Assembly (NCBI GenBank): GCA_004552595.1
Contig: SFNX01000152.1
Location: 1 to 9,164, forward strand
DNA: 9,164 nt
Direction: 5' to 3'
DNA from: Lachnospiraceae bacterium
GTDB lineage: Bacteria; Bacillota; Clostridia; Lachnospirales; Lachnospiraceae
The position numbers and the translations under genes were made by a program. The notes beneath the pieces were generated by a model. It saw only the letters and a list, made by a program, of their open reading frames with translations. It was not told the DNA's origin and made no database searches. Positions within the stretch are counted from its first letter, which is position 1; every line of letters begins with the position of its first letter. Positions 1 through 6,255 of the stretch are shown here, piece after piece.

Positions 1-1
1 A

Positions 2-214
2 AAGGTCGTGCCTTTCGAGGAAGAAGTTAAGGAAGCAGAGCCTGAACTCAGTGAATTTGAATTATTAGAAAGAAGTACAAGCTTTAACAATGTCAACAAT
101 AACAATCAGATGATTCTTAAGTTAAGTGCAGAGGGTGTACCTGCGGTTGACATCGCAAGGCAGCTTTCACTTGGTGTCGGCGAGGTGCAGCTTGTAATAG
201 ATTTATTTAAATAA
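2..214 (+). CDS. DUF6115-type protein, C-terminal part (cut by window edge)
   Basis: The reading frame is open to the left edge, so the true start lies outside the window; the GTG at 8 is probably internal. The visible end is an acidic linker (many Glu), then an Asn-rich stretch, then about 35 residues resembling a helix-turn-helix: QMILKLSAEGVPAVDIARQL followed by a G-VGEVQLVIDLFK ending. That ending (resting on 'DIA..L.LGVGEVQLVIDLFK') is typical of the DUF6115 family found in Clostridia, whose function is unknown to me. The stop codon is followed after a single base by the ATG of the next gene, so the two are very likely co-transcribed and translationally coupled. The family call rests on remembered sequence similarity; the HTH-like nature is inference. 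Confidence 0.75.
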   Translation, partial: KVVPFEEEVKEAEPELSEFELLERSTSFNNVNNNNQMILKLSAEGVPAVDIARQLSLGVGEVQLVIDLFK

Positions 215-215
215 G

Positions 216-923
216 ATGAAGCTTAGAATGTATTTACGTGGACTTGGACTCGGAATGATTGTGACGGCACTTGTCTTGTCGTTCGGGGTTAAGTCAGAAA
301 ACAAAACAATGACTGATGCAGAGGTACGTGCACGGGCGAAAGAACTTGGCATGGTGGAGGAATCTGAGAAACTTAAGGACGCGGTTTCAAAAGAGGCAGT
401 AAATGGCGAGGAAGCAGCTGCTGAAGTGACTGACAGTGCGAATGAAGATGAGCCTGCTGAGGAAGTTACTGAGCCTAATGAGGTTAAGGCTGACGGAACT
501 GATAAATCTGAGGAGCCTGTGGAGGATAAGAAGCCTGAGGCTACTAAGGATGATGCAGGTAAGCCAGAGGAAGTTACTGAAGAGCCAATCAAGGAGAGTA
601 GTCCGGAAGAAAAGGTTGAGGATAACAAGGACGCTGCAGAAATAGATAATAAGAAAGAAGAAATAAAAGAAGCAGCTAGAGATGAGAAAAAGTCTGAGGA
701 TGACAAGTCTAAGAAACCGTACAATTTGACAGTTGAGCGCGGATATTCTTCGGATAGAGTGGCAGGAATATTAGAGGATGCGGGCGTAATTGACAACGCC
801 GCAGCTTTTGATAGATATTTATGCAGCAATGGTTATGATAAGAGAATTTCGGTTGGATCATATCAGATACCAGCAGGTGCTGATTATTCAATTGTTGCAA
901 AACTAATTACGAATTCAAATTAA
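216..923 (+). CDS. short MltG/YceG-like membrane protein without catalytic domain
   Basis: This 235-residue protein has a short basic N-terminus, one membrane segment (about residues 9-24), a long Glu/Lys-rich low-complexity linker (about 28-165), and a C-terminal domain of about 68 residues. The C-terminal domain fits the LysM-like subdomain at the start of MltG/YceG: a 'V..GYSSDRVAGILEDAGVI' helix, then 'FDRYL', then 'ISVGSYQIPAGADYSIVAKLI'. True MltG proteins are over 300 residues and carry a catalytic Glu in a lytic transglycosylase domain; that part is absent, so enzymatic activity is unlikely. A peptidoglycan-binding or cell-envelope role outside the membrane is inference. There is no good Shine-Dalgarno sequence before ATG 216, consistent with coupling to the upstream stop at 212-214. 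ATG 228 is an alternative start. The long Ser-rich frame on the opposite strand is a shadow of the Glu/Lys linker. Confidence 0.75.
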   Translation: MKLRMYLRGLGLGMIVTALVLSFGVKSENKTMTDAEVRARAKELGMVEESEKLKDAVSKEAVNGEEAAAEVTDSANEDEPAEEVTEPNEVKADGTDKSEEPVEDKKPEATKDDAGKPEEVTEEPIKESSPEEKVEDNKDAAEIDNKKEEIKEAARDEKKSEDDKSKKPYNLTVERGYSSDRVAGILEDAGVIDNAAAFDRYLCSNGYDKRISVGSYQIPAGADYSIVAKLITNSN

Positions 924-935
924 TTTGGAGGGAAA

Positions 936-1823
936 ATGAGCGATTATGTAATTAGCTGCTGTTCAACAGCAGATCTCACACAGGAAAGATACGATGAGAG
1001 AGACATCCACTATCTTCTATTCAATTTTGAACTTGACGGTAAGCAGTATAAGGATGATCTTGGTGCTTCAATTCCGTTTAAGGAGTTCTATAAGGCAATG
1101 GAAGAAGGCCAGATGACTAAGACTTCACAGCCAAATGCTACTGATTATGATGAGTATTTCAGAGGATTTTTAAAGGAAGGTAAGGATGTAATTCACCTTG
1201 TATTATCAAGTGGAATCTCAGGAGCAATTAATTCAGCCAAGATTTCAGAAGAAAACATGAGGGAAGAGTTCCCGGACAGAAAGATTTATATAGTTGATTC
1301 ACTTGCTGCAAGTGGTGGATTCGGACTTCTTATGAACAAAATGGCTGATTTAAGAGATTCAGGCATGGGAATAGATGAGCTTTATAATTGGGTTGAAGAG
1401 CATAAGCTTGAAGCAAATCACTGGTTCTTCCCTACAGACCTTACATATCTTGTCAGAGGCGGAAGAGTGTCTAAGGCATCAGGATTTTTTGGAAATATGC
1501 TTAATATCTGTCCACTCTTAAATGTAGACTATGAGGGACGTCTTATTCCAAGAGCTAAAATCAGAACAAAGAAAAAGGTTATTCAGGCTACAGCCGATAA
1601 AATGCTTGAGCTTGCAAATAATGGAGCTGATTACGATGAGGATTGTTTTATCAATCACTCTGACTGCATTGAAGATGCAAATGCATTAGCTGATGCAATT
1701 GTTGAAAGAATGCCTAAGCTTAAGGATAAAATTGTAATCAACTATATCGGCACAACTATCGGATCGCACACAGGCCCAGGAACAGTAGCATTGTTCTTCT
1801 GGGGCAAGAAGCGTGTAGACTAA
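936..1823 (+). CDS. DegV family fatty-acid-binding protein (first of two)
   Basis: This 295-residue cytoplasmic protein is full length for the DegV/FakB family, which binds a fatty acid and, where studied, presents it to the kinase FakA for phosphorylation. Visible family signatures are the N-terminal start 'VISCCSTADLT', the TSQPNA loop (about residue 63), the 'LSSGISGAINSA' loop, the 'VRGGRVSKASGFFGN' segment, and the C-terminal 'HTGPGTVALFF' loop that lines the lipid carboxylate pocket. GGAGGG at 927-932 is placed correctly for ATG 936. It lies 12 bases after the MltG-like gene and is followed closely by a second DegV gene, so it probably belongs to the same transcript. No FakA gene is in the window. 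The function with fatty acids comes from family knowledge; ligand specificity cannot be read here. Confidence 0.92.
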   Translation: MSDYVISCCSTADLTQERYDERDIHYLLFNFELDGKQYKDDLGASIPFKEFYKAMEEGQMTKTSQPNATDYDEYFRGFLKEGKDVIHLVLSSGISGAINSAKISEENMREEFPDRKIYIVDSLAASGGFGLLMNKMADLRDSGMGIDELYNWVEEHKLEANHWFFPTDLTYLVRGGRVSKASGFFGNMLNICPLLNVDYEGRLIPRAKIRTKKKVIQATADKMLELANNGADYDEDCFINHSDCIEDANALADAIVERMPKLKDKIVINYIGTTIGSHTGPGTVALFFWGKKRVD

Positions 1824-1825
1824 TT

Positions 1826-1832
1826 GGGGGAG
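1826..1832 (+). promoter_or_regulatory. ribosome binding site fixing the start of the second DegV gene
   Basis: GGGGGAG lies six bases upstream of ATG 1839. Its first base is the G of the TTG at 1824, so that TTG cannot use this site. It supports the shorter protein. Confidence 0.7.
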
Positions 1833-1838
1833 TGTACT

Positions 1839-2705
1839 ATGAAAGTAGCTGTAATTACTGATTGTAACAGTACATTCACTCAGAAAACCGCTAAGGAAAA
1901 CGGCATTTTTTGTGTTGATATGCCTGTAATTATTGATGGCGAAAATTTTATTCAGGATGTAAATCTTACTTCTGAAATGTTTTATGAAGCACTTGAATTG
2001 GATAAAGATGTGTCAACATCTCAGCCGTCTCCCGGAAGCATAATGGATCTTTGGGACAGTGTCTTTGAACAAGGCTATGATCAGATTGTGTATATCCCAA
2101 TGTCATCAGGACTTTCAGAAGCATGTAATACCGCAAAACTTCTTGCAGAGGACTATGATGGAAGGGTTAAGGTTGTAGATAACCATAGAATTTCAGGAAC
2201 CCAGACGCAGTCAGTTCTTGACGCTAAGGAAATGGCTGCAAACGGCCGTGATGCTGAATATATTCAGAAGCGACTTGACGAAACTGCATATGACCAGAGC
2301 ATTTATATTGCTGTAGATACACTTAAATACTTACTTAAGGGCGGAAGAGTAACACCTGCAGGCGCAGCTCTTGGAACAGTTCTTGGAATCAAGCCTGTAC
2401 TAACAATCCAGGGAGGAAAGCTGGATGCCTTTGCTAAGGTTAGAGGAATGAAAAAGTGTGAAAGCAAGATTATTGACGCCATTAGAAGTGATCTTGAAAA
2501 CAGATTCAAAGATGTCAATAAGGAAGACATTATGATTTTCACAGCAGGGACTCTTCAGTCAGAAGAAGAATGCAACAATTGGAATGAGCTTATTCGTTCT
2601 GAATTTCCGGGCTTTGATATAAACTATTATCCTTTATCCTTAAGCATCGGAGCACATATCGGACCCGGCTCAATAGCAGCAGGAATTGCGATTAGAACAA
2701 AATAA
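1839..2705 (+). CDS. DegV family fatty-acid-binding protein (second of two)
   Basis: This is a 288-residue DegV/FakB protein beginning MKVAVITDCNST. I chose ATG 1839 over the in-frame TTG at 1824 because GGGGGAG at 1826-1832 sits six bases before it and the protein then begins with the normal first beta strand of the family. Signatures are TSQPSPGS (the classical form of the loop), 'MSSGLSEACNTA', 'LKGGRVTPAGAALGTVLGIKP', and 'GAHIGPGSIAAGIA' near the end. It is only distantly similar to the preceding DegV, so the pair is either an old duplication or two proteins of different lipid preference. Different fatty-acid selectivity of tandem FakB proteins is known in other Firmicutes; applying it here is inference. 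The gene ends just before a strong terminator and closes the plus-strand cluster. Confidence 0.92.
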   Translation: MKVAVITDCNSTFTQKTAKENGIFCVDMPVIIDGENFIQDVNLTSEMFYEALELDKDVSTSQPSPGSIMDLWDSVFEQGYDQIVYIPMSSGLSEACNTAKLLAEDYDGRVKVVDNHRISGTQTQSVLDAKEMAANGRDAEYIQKRLDETAYDQSIYIAVDTLKYLLKGGRVTPAGAALGTVLGIKPVLTIQGGKLDAFAKVRGMKKCESKIIDAIRSDLENRFKDVNKEDIMIFTAGTLQSEEECNNWNELIRSEFPGFDINYYPLSLSIGAHIGPGSIAAGIAIRTK

Positions 2706-2715
2706 AAACAAAATT

Positions 2716-2743
2716 AAAAAGCACCTCGAAAGAGGTGCTTTTT
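2716..2743. terminator. bidirectional rho-independent terminator
   Basis: A perfect stem pairs AAAAAGCACCTC with GAGGTGCTTTTT around a GAAA tetraloop. It lies 10 bases after the second DegV stop codon and 16 bases beyond the stop codon of the convergent CAP-domain gene. Read on either strand it gives a GC-rich stem followed by a T-run, so it should end transcription from both sides. Confidence 0.93.
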
Positions 2744-2759
2744 ATATAGGAATTAGGAA

Positions 2760-3329
2760 TTAATATCCAAATTCCTGTGCCCAATAGTAAGTTCCGTCAT
2801 CAGCAGCATATACTGAAATAGCTACTTTAGTGAACTCCGGCCATAAGATGTTCTCTCTGTGAGTTGGGCTGTCCATCCATGCATTTACAGCTGAGTTAGC
2901 ATCGTAGTAACCGTAAGCTAAGTTCTCACCACCCATAATCTTACTGTTAACCGTATACCAGGAACTTCCGTTTGGTCTTGTATGGGAGAAACTCACTGAA
3001 CATTCCTGGGCCCTTACTGCTGCGGCTGATTCAAGGTTGTTATCCCAAACGAGAGCAGGAAGTCCATTTGCTGAACGCTGTGAGTTAACAAGGTTGAAAG
3101 CTCTCATTGCTTCACTTCTTAATGATGTACTGGCTCCTGAAGTATCGGCTAATGCAATAGCCTCATCATCAAGATAGATGACTGATTCATTCGCTATGTC
3201 ATCAGAAGAACGCTGAGCTTTCAGGTCATCAACTCCCCGGCTGCCTCCGCTGATATAAATAATGCAGGCACAAACAGGAACTAAGAGAACTGCGAGTGCT
3301 GCTGAGAGTACTCTTGTTGTCTTCTTCAT
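2760..3329 (-). CDS. secreted CAP-domain (SCP/PR1-like) protein
   Basis: This 189-residue protein begins MKKTTRVLS; the start is fixed by AAGGAGG at 3337-3343 on the minus strand, so the longer upstream extension is not used. A basic N-terminus and hydrophobic segment (residues 7-27) form a signal peptide or membrane anchor; Cys20 and Cys22 do not give a clean lipobox. A variable linker (28-72) precedes a CAP domain (about 74-189). The four CAP cavity residues are all visible: His116 in SHTRPNG, Glu135 in GENLAYG, His157 in SPTHREN, and Glu186 near the C-terminus in WAQEFGY. CAP proteins act outside the cell; bacterial ones are often linked to spore coat, cell wall or metal binding, but no specific function can be assigned. 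It converges on the DegV cluster and diverges from the acyltransferase gene. Confidence 0.9.
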   Translation of the reverse strand: MKKTTRVLSAALAVLLVPVCACIIYISGGSRGVDDLKAQRSSDDIANESVIYLDDEAIALADTSGASTSLRSEAMRAFNLVNSQRSANGLPALVWDNNLESAAAVRAQECSVSFSHTRPNGSSWYTVNSKIMGGENLAYGYYDANSAVNAWMDSPTHRENILWPEFTKVAISVYAADDGTYYWAQEFGY

Positions 3330-3387
3330 GTTTATTCCTCCTTTCATATTGCTATATGGATATAGAATGCAACGATTTCGGCGAAAA

Positions 3388-3416
3388 TTTATCACAAAAA
3401 TGTTATACCGTGACAA
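3388..3416 (-). promoter_or_regulatory. predicted sigma-A promoter of the CAP-domain gene
   Basis: On the minus strand, TTGTCA (3416-3411) is separated by 17 bases from GATAAA (3393-3388). A TG one base before the -10 gives an extended -10 element. The predicted leader is about 50 bases and ends in the strong AAGGAGG site of the gene. Confidence 0.55.
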
Positions 3417-3474
3417 AACAAAAAACAGTTAATATGCATTCTCTCTATATGTAAAGACATTAGTTTTGCTACTT

Positions 3475-3503
3475 TTGGACCACAAAATATGATTTTTTAT
3501 GAT
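3475..3503 (+). promoter_or_regulatory. predicted sigma-A promoter of the acyltransferase gene
   Basis: TTGGAC (3475-3480) and TATGAT (3498-3503) are spaced by exactly 17 bases. A second -10-like TATACT overlaps at 3503-3508. The start of transcription would be near 3510, leaving a leader of about 70 bases before ATG 3580. Confidence 0.6.
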
Positions 3504-3579
3504 ATACTTTTTATATGATTCATAAAAGTTGAATTGCAGTCAAATAATACGAAGGAAAGGTAAACTATAGTCTTTAATC

Positions 3580-4611
3580 ATGAAAGAAAGACAGACAGGA
3601 ATTGATATTGTTAAGGCAATAGCGACATTTTTAATAGTATTTATACATTTCTTTATGAGTATCGGCTACTATCAGACGCCGATTGTTTCCAATAAAATGA
3701 TTTTAATGACGTTTTTGAGATGGGGCGGATTAGTTGCAGTGCCGCTTTTTGTAATGGCTACCGGATATCTTAAATCAAAAAAAGTGGCAGATAAGGCACA
3801 TTACATGTCATTACTTCCTATTATTATTACATACGTAATACTCTGTACACTCAGAATGATTGCAGAGAATAGTGTGTATGGTAAGATTCACACATTTAAA
3901 TCAGGGGTCAAATCGCTGCTTTCGTACCAGAGCGCATGGTATGTCGGCATGTATGTTGCGCTCATGTTAATTTGCCCTTTTTTAAACAGGCTCTTTAATT
4001 CGTTGAGTGATAAAGAAAGAAGGGTGTTTTTGGCATCAATGATTATAGTTACGATGGTGTATCCTGTCATACCTTATGTGTTCCCATCGTATTTTCAGTA
4101 CATGTACATCCTTACATATTATTTTATAGGTGCATATATTAATGAATACAGGCCTGATGTTAATAAGCTTCTGCTTGTTGCATTGTATATAGGTTCTACG
4201 ATAATTAACGGTGTGATTACAATAATAAATTCTAAAGGCGGTGCGTTTAATCCTGGTGTCCTATCATTTGTCGACAACGGGCAGAACGCGATTACGGTTG
4301 CAATTGCAGCTACGGCCGTTTTTTTACTGTTCTACAAGACTAACATTAGGAATGGATTTATTGCGGGGGTTGTGAGTAGCGTATCTAAGTGCTCACTTGA
4401 GATTTATTTAATTCAGGCAGCGTATAATGCAATTATTTATACATATATGGGAAGAAAAATCGGAAGCGCGGAAGAGTATTTTTATTATATTGTAATCTTA
4501 GTCCCGCTTTCGTTTGTTCTTTCATGGATTACGGCGGCGCTTTACAAAGCGATTTATGGTGCTGTCAGCAGATTATTAAAAAATGCGGCAAATACTAAGC
4601 ATAATGGTTGA
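3580..4611 (+). CDS. integral-membrane acyltransferase (acyltransferase 3 family)
   Basis: This 343-residue protein has about ten predicted membrane segments and fits the acyltransferase-3 (OafA/YrhL/NodX-like) family at the expected length for the membrane domain alone. The family's N-terminal motif is visible as 'GIDIVKAIATFLIVFIHFF', with the conserved His23 in the first membrane helix. 'VPLFVMATGYLKSKK' in the second helix and 'SKCSLEIYLIQAAYN' near the end are also typical. Such enzymes transfer acetyl or other acyl groups from cytoplasmic acyl-CoA to sugars of the cell surface (polysaccharide, teichoic acid, peptidoglycan); the substrate here is unknown. No in-frame start with a closer Shine-Dalgarno sequence exists: the nearest purine-rich run, GAAGGAAAGG at 3551-3560, is 19 bases upstream of the ATG, and an in-frame stop at 3568 blocks a longer protein. 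Translation may therefore be weak. It appears to be a single-gene unit. Confidence 0.88.
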   Translation: MKERQTGIDIVKAIATFLIVFIHFFMSIGYYQTPIVSNKMILMTFLRWGGLVAVPLFVMATGYLKSKKVADKAHYMSLLPIIITYVILCTLRMIAENSVYGKIHTFKSGVKSLLSYQSAWYVGMYVALMLICPFLNRLFNSLSDKERRVFLASMIIVTMVYPVIPYVFPSYFQYMYILTYYFIGAYINEYRPDVNKLLLVALYIGSTIINGVITIINSKGGAFNPGVLSFVDNGQNAITVAIAATAVFLLFYKTNIRNGFIAGVVSSVSKCSLEIYLIQAAYNAIIYTYMGRKIGSAEEYFYYIVILVPLSFVLSWITAALYKAIYGAVSRLLKNAANTKHNG

Positions 4612-4640
4612 CGATTAACCGGCATCAGCACAAATTATAC

Positions 4641-4673
4641 TGTCCCATTTATTGGACACCAAATGAGTATAAT
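4641..4673 (+). promoter_or_regulatory. predicted promoter with overlapping inverted repeat upstream of the 70-aa/WYL unit
   Basis: A perfect TATAAT lies at 4668-4673, 41 bases before ATG 4715. The position where a -35 should fall (4645-4650) reads CCATTT, a poor match. It is instead covered by a perfect inverted repeat TGTCC-N8-GGACA (4641-4658). A good -10, no good -35 and dyad symmetry over the -35 suggest a regulator site, possibly of the WYL protein encoded just downstream; that link is inference. Confidence 0.45.
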
Positions 4674-4714
4674 GTGTATTGTAAGGGAAGCACATTTGTT
4701 CAGGAGGTCATGGA

Positions 4715-4927
4715 ATGAGAGAGTTGATTTATAATATTATTATTGTGATGTTAATTGTTGCCAATGTTGTTGTTTGCGCGCTTATTATTGATGTGAGAAA
4801 GCCTAGGTGCATATGTGATGAATGTAATCGCGCGCGTGTCAGCGGTGAGTTTTATTGTAAGGAGCATATACATCTTGAAAGCGAGAGGGAGATATGCCTA
4901 GAAGTGATAAGCAGAAGCTCAAATTGA
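4715..4927 (+). CDS. small membrane protein with Cys/His zinc-knuckle-like cluster
   Basis: This 70-residue protein is real by its ribosome binding site: AGGAGG at 4702-4707 is seven bases before ATG 4715. Residues 4-25 form one hydrophobic membrane helix, followed at once by basic residues (RKPR), which puts the C-terminal part in the cytoplasm. That part carries Cys32, then Cys34-x2-Cys37, ten residues, then Cys48-x2-His51, a spacing suitable for one structural zinc ion. I do not recognise a named family. The gene overlaps the start of the WYL regulator gene by 34 bases, so the two are translationally coupled and probably work together, for example as a membrane-bound partner of the regulator. 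That partnership is inference from position only. Confidence 0.72.
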   Translation: MRELIYNIIIVMLIVANVVVCALIIDVRKPRCICDECNRARVSGEFYCKEHIHLESEREICLEVISRSSN

Positions 4928-5886
4928 TGTATTTAATTAAGCTTTTTGAAGAGAGGACAGATGTGAGTCATGGACTATCAATGACTGACATTATTGAAGC
5001 ACTTTCTGAGGAGGGAATAACAGCTGAGAGGAAGAGCATTTATGCCGATATAAGTGCGCTTAATGAATTCGGCTTTGACATTGTAAAGGATAAAGAAGGG
5101 CAGGCATGTGTATATAAGCTTGTGGAACGTGATTTTGAGATTGCAGAGCTTAAGCTTTTAGTTGATGCAGTCCAGTCGTCCAAGTTTATTACTGAGAGTA
5201 AGTCTAATAAGCTAATTAAGAAAATCGAAGGGCTTGCAAGTAACAATGAGGCTAAGTCGCTACATAGGCAGGTGTATGTTGCGAACAGAATCAAGACTAC
5301 GAACGAATCCGTATATTACAATGTAGATGATATTCAGAAGGCGATTTCCGAGAACCATAAAGTATCATTTCAGTATTTCCAGTGGAATCCGAATAAGGAG
5401 AAGGAGCTTAGACATAACGGTATGCGTTATGAAATAAGTCCGTGGGCTCTTACATGGGATGATGAGAACTACTATATGGTAGGGTATGACAGTAAGGAAA
5501 GAAAAATAAAGCATTACAGAGTAGATAAAATGCTTAAGATTGAAATAATGGCGGACTCTAAGAGGGAAGGCAAGGCATTATTTAAGGATATGGACATGGC
5601 TGTATATTCTAAAAAGATTTTTGGAATGTTTGGCGGTGTGGAAGAGACTGTAGTACTTGAATGTAAGAATGGAATTTCCGGTGTTATTATCGACAGATTC
5701 GGTACAGAGGTTGACATAATTAAGAGAGCGACGGACAGCTTTACGGTGAGAGTTAACGTGCAGATAAGTCCGCAGTTTTTAGGATGGGTATTTTCCCTTG
5801 GGGAGAATATTAAGATAATTAGCCCTGATAGTGTAATCGAGAGAATGAGAGATGAGATTACAAGGATTAAGGAGATATACAATTAA
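4894..5886 (+). CDS. WYL-domain transcriptional regulator
   Basis: This 330-residue cytoplasmic DNA-binding protein has an N-terminal winged helix-turn-helix (about residues 8-66; 'TDIIEALSEEGITAERKSIY' then 'DISALNEFGFDI'), a linker helix region, a WYL domain (about 145-215) and a C-terminal WCX-like extension (about 240-325). The WYL core is recognisable as 'PWALTWDDENYYMVGYD' followed by 'IKHYRVDKM', with the namesake Trp-Tyr-Leu replaced by Tyr-Tyr-Met. WYL regulators sense ligands, in some cases nucleic acid or nucleotides, and control stress, defence or metabolic genes. GAGAGGGAG ends three bases before the start at 4894. The start lies inside the 70-aa gene, indicating coupling. Likely targets are its own operon through the dyad at 4641-4658; nothing else in the window is an obvious target. 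Confidence 0.88.
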   Translation: MPRSDKQKLKLMYLIKLFEERTDVSHGLSMTDIIEALSEEGITAERKSIYADISALNEFGFDIVKDKEGQACVYKLVERDFEIAELKLLVDAVQSSKFITESKSNKLIKKIEGLASNNEAKSLHRQVYVANRIKTTNESVYYNVDDIQKAISENHKVSFQYFQWNPNKEKELRHNGMRYEISPWALTWDDENYYMVGYDSKERKIKHYRVDKMLKIEIMADSKREGKALFKDMDMAVYSKKIFGMFGGVEETVVLECKNGISGVIIDRFGTEVDIIKRATDSFTVRVNVQISPQFLGWVFSLGENIKIISPDSVIERMRDEITRIKEIYN

Positions 5887-6013
5887 TAAATGTTTTGGTT
5901 AATAATTCATGAGACTATCGTTTAAGCAAGAAGCACAGAACTTTAGCTTCGTGTGTAGTTCACCAGTGATTTGAGCCTTGTTCATGGAAATGATTAAAAT
6001 GTTAAAAAAATGC

Positions 6014-6045
6014 TTGATTTTTATCCTGTGGAGTGATAATATAAT
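6014..6045 (+). promoter_or_regulatory. predicted promoter of the tRNA-Leu gene
   Basis: TTGATT (6014-6019) is followed by an AT-rich -10 zone holding GATAAT (6035-6040), TAATAT (6037-6042, spacing 17) and TATAAT (6040-6045). The exact register is unclear. The rest of the space between the WYL gene and the tRNA (5887-6097) shows no convincing gene or terminator. Confidence 0.5.
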
Positions 6046-6097
6046 CAAGTCGCGTGTGACTATGGTTGCATACCGACAACGCCTGGATACAGGAGAT

Positions 6098-6182
6098 GCG
6101 GAAGTGTCGGAACTGGCAGACGAGCAAGACTAAGGATCTTGTAAGCATTGCGCTTGTGTGGGTTCAAGTCCCATCTTCCGCA
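6098..6182 (+). tRNA. tRNA-Leu (anticodon AAG)
   Basis: A full class II cloverleaf can be drawn. The acceptor stem GCGGAAG (6098-6104) pairs with CTTCCGC (6175-6181). The D stem is TCG/CGA. The anticodon stem CAAGA (6125-6129) pairs with TCTTG (6137-6141) around the loop CTAAGGA, giving anticodon AAG at 6132-6134. The long variable arm pairs TAAGC with GCTTG (6142-6156). The T arm is GTGGG-TTCAAGT-CCCAT (6158-6174). The discriminator base is A6182, as in leucine tRNAs, and CCA is not encoded. An adenosine at the wobble position is uncommon in bacterial leucine tRNAs and would need deamination to inosine to read more than CUU. The gene has lost its natural downstream flank to an inserted element whose integrase ends 10 bases away. 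Confidence 0.95.
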
Positions 6183-6190
6183 TTCACTTT
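6158..6190 (+). other. candidate att site at the 3' end of tRNA-Leu
   Basis: The T arm and acceptor 3' strand of the tRNA, next to the integrase gene, is the usual crossover target of tRNA-specific tyrosine recombinases. Integration restores the tRNA, leaving a second copy of this 3' segment at the far end of the element. I see no second copy inside the window, so the other junction should lie to the right of 9164. Exact core limits are not known. Confidence 0.5.
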
Positions 6191-6255
6191 GTTACACCGC
6201 TTTTGAACTGAAAACTTTGGAAAATACTTCTGCTTTATCTGTAAGTGGTGTAACA
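6190..6255. repeat. 9-bp perfect inverted repeat flanking the integrase 3' end
   Basis: TGTTACACC at 6190-6198 and GGTGTAACA at 6247-6255 are exact reverse complements, 48 bases apart. The first copy begins eight bases after the tRNA and covers the integrase stop codon. Such paired motifs beside an att core could be recombinase or accessory-protein binding sites; this is inference. Confidence 0.4.

Noticed and set aside
203..829. 208-residue Ser-rich open frame on the minus strand
   Set aside because: Low-complexity mirror of the Glu/Lys-rich stalk of the MltG-like gene; no ribosome binding site and full overlap with a better-supported gene.
4652..4657. TTGGAC as -35 of the 70-aa/WYL promoter, resembling the acyltransferase promoter TTGGAC
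   Set aside because: Only 10 bases separate it from TATAAT, too close for sigma-A; the 17-base-spaced hexamer (TGTATT) is a weak -10.
4828..4839. TCGCGCGCGTGT identical to 12 bases of the palindrome at 7582-7593
   Set aside because: Here it is codons of the small membrane protein without the GAAC/GTTC arms; most likely coincidence of a simple CG repeat.
5974..6132. Plus-strand frame running from ATG 5974 into the tRNA
   Set aside because: No ribosome binding site and it overlaps the tRNA promoter and tRNA body.
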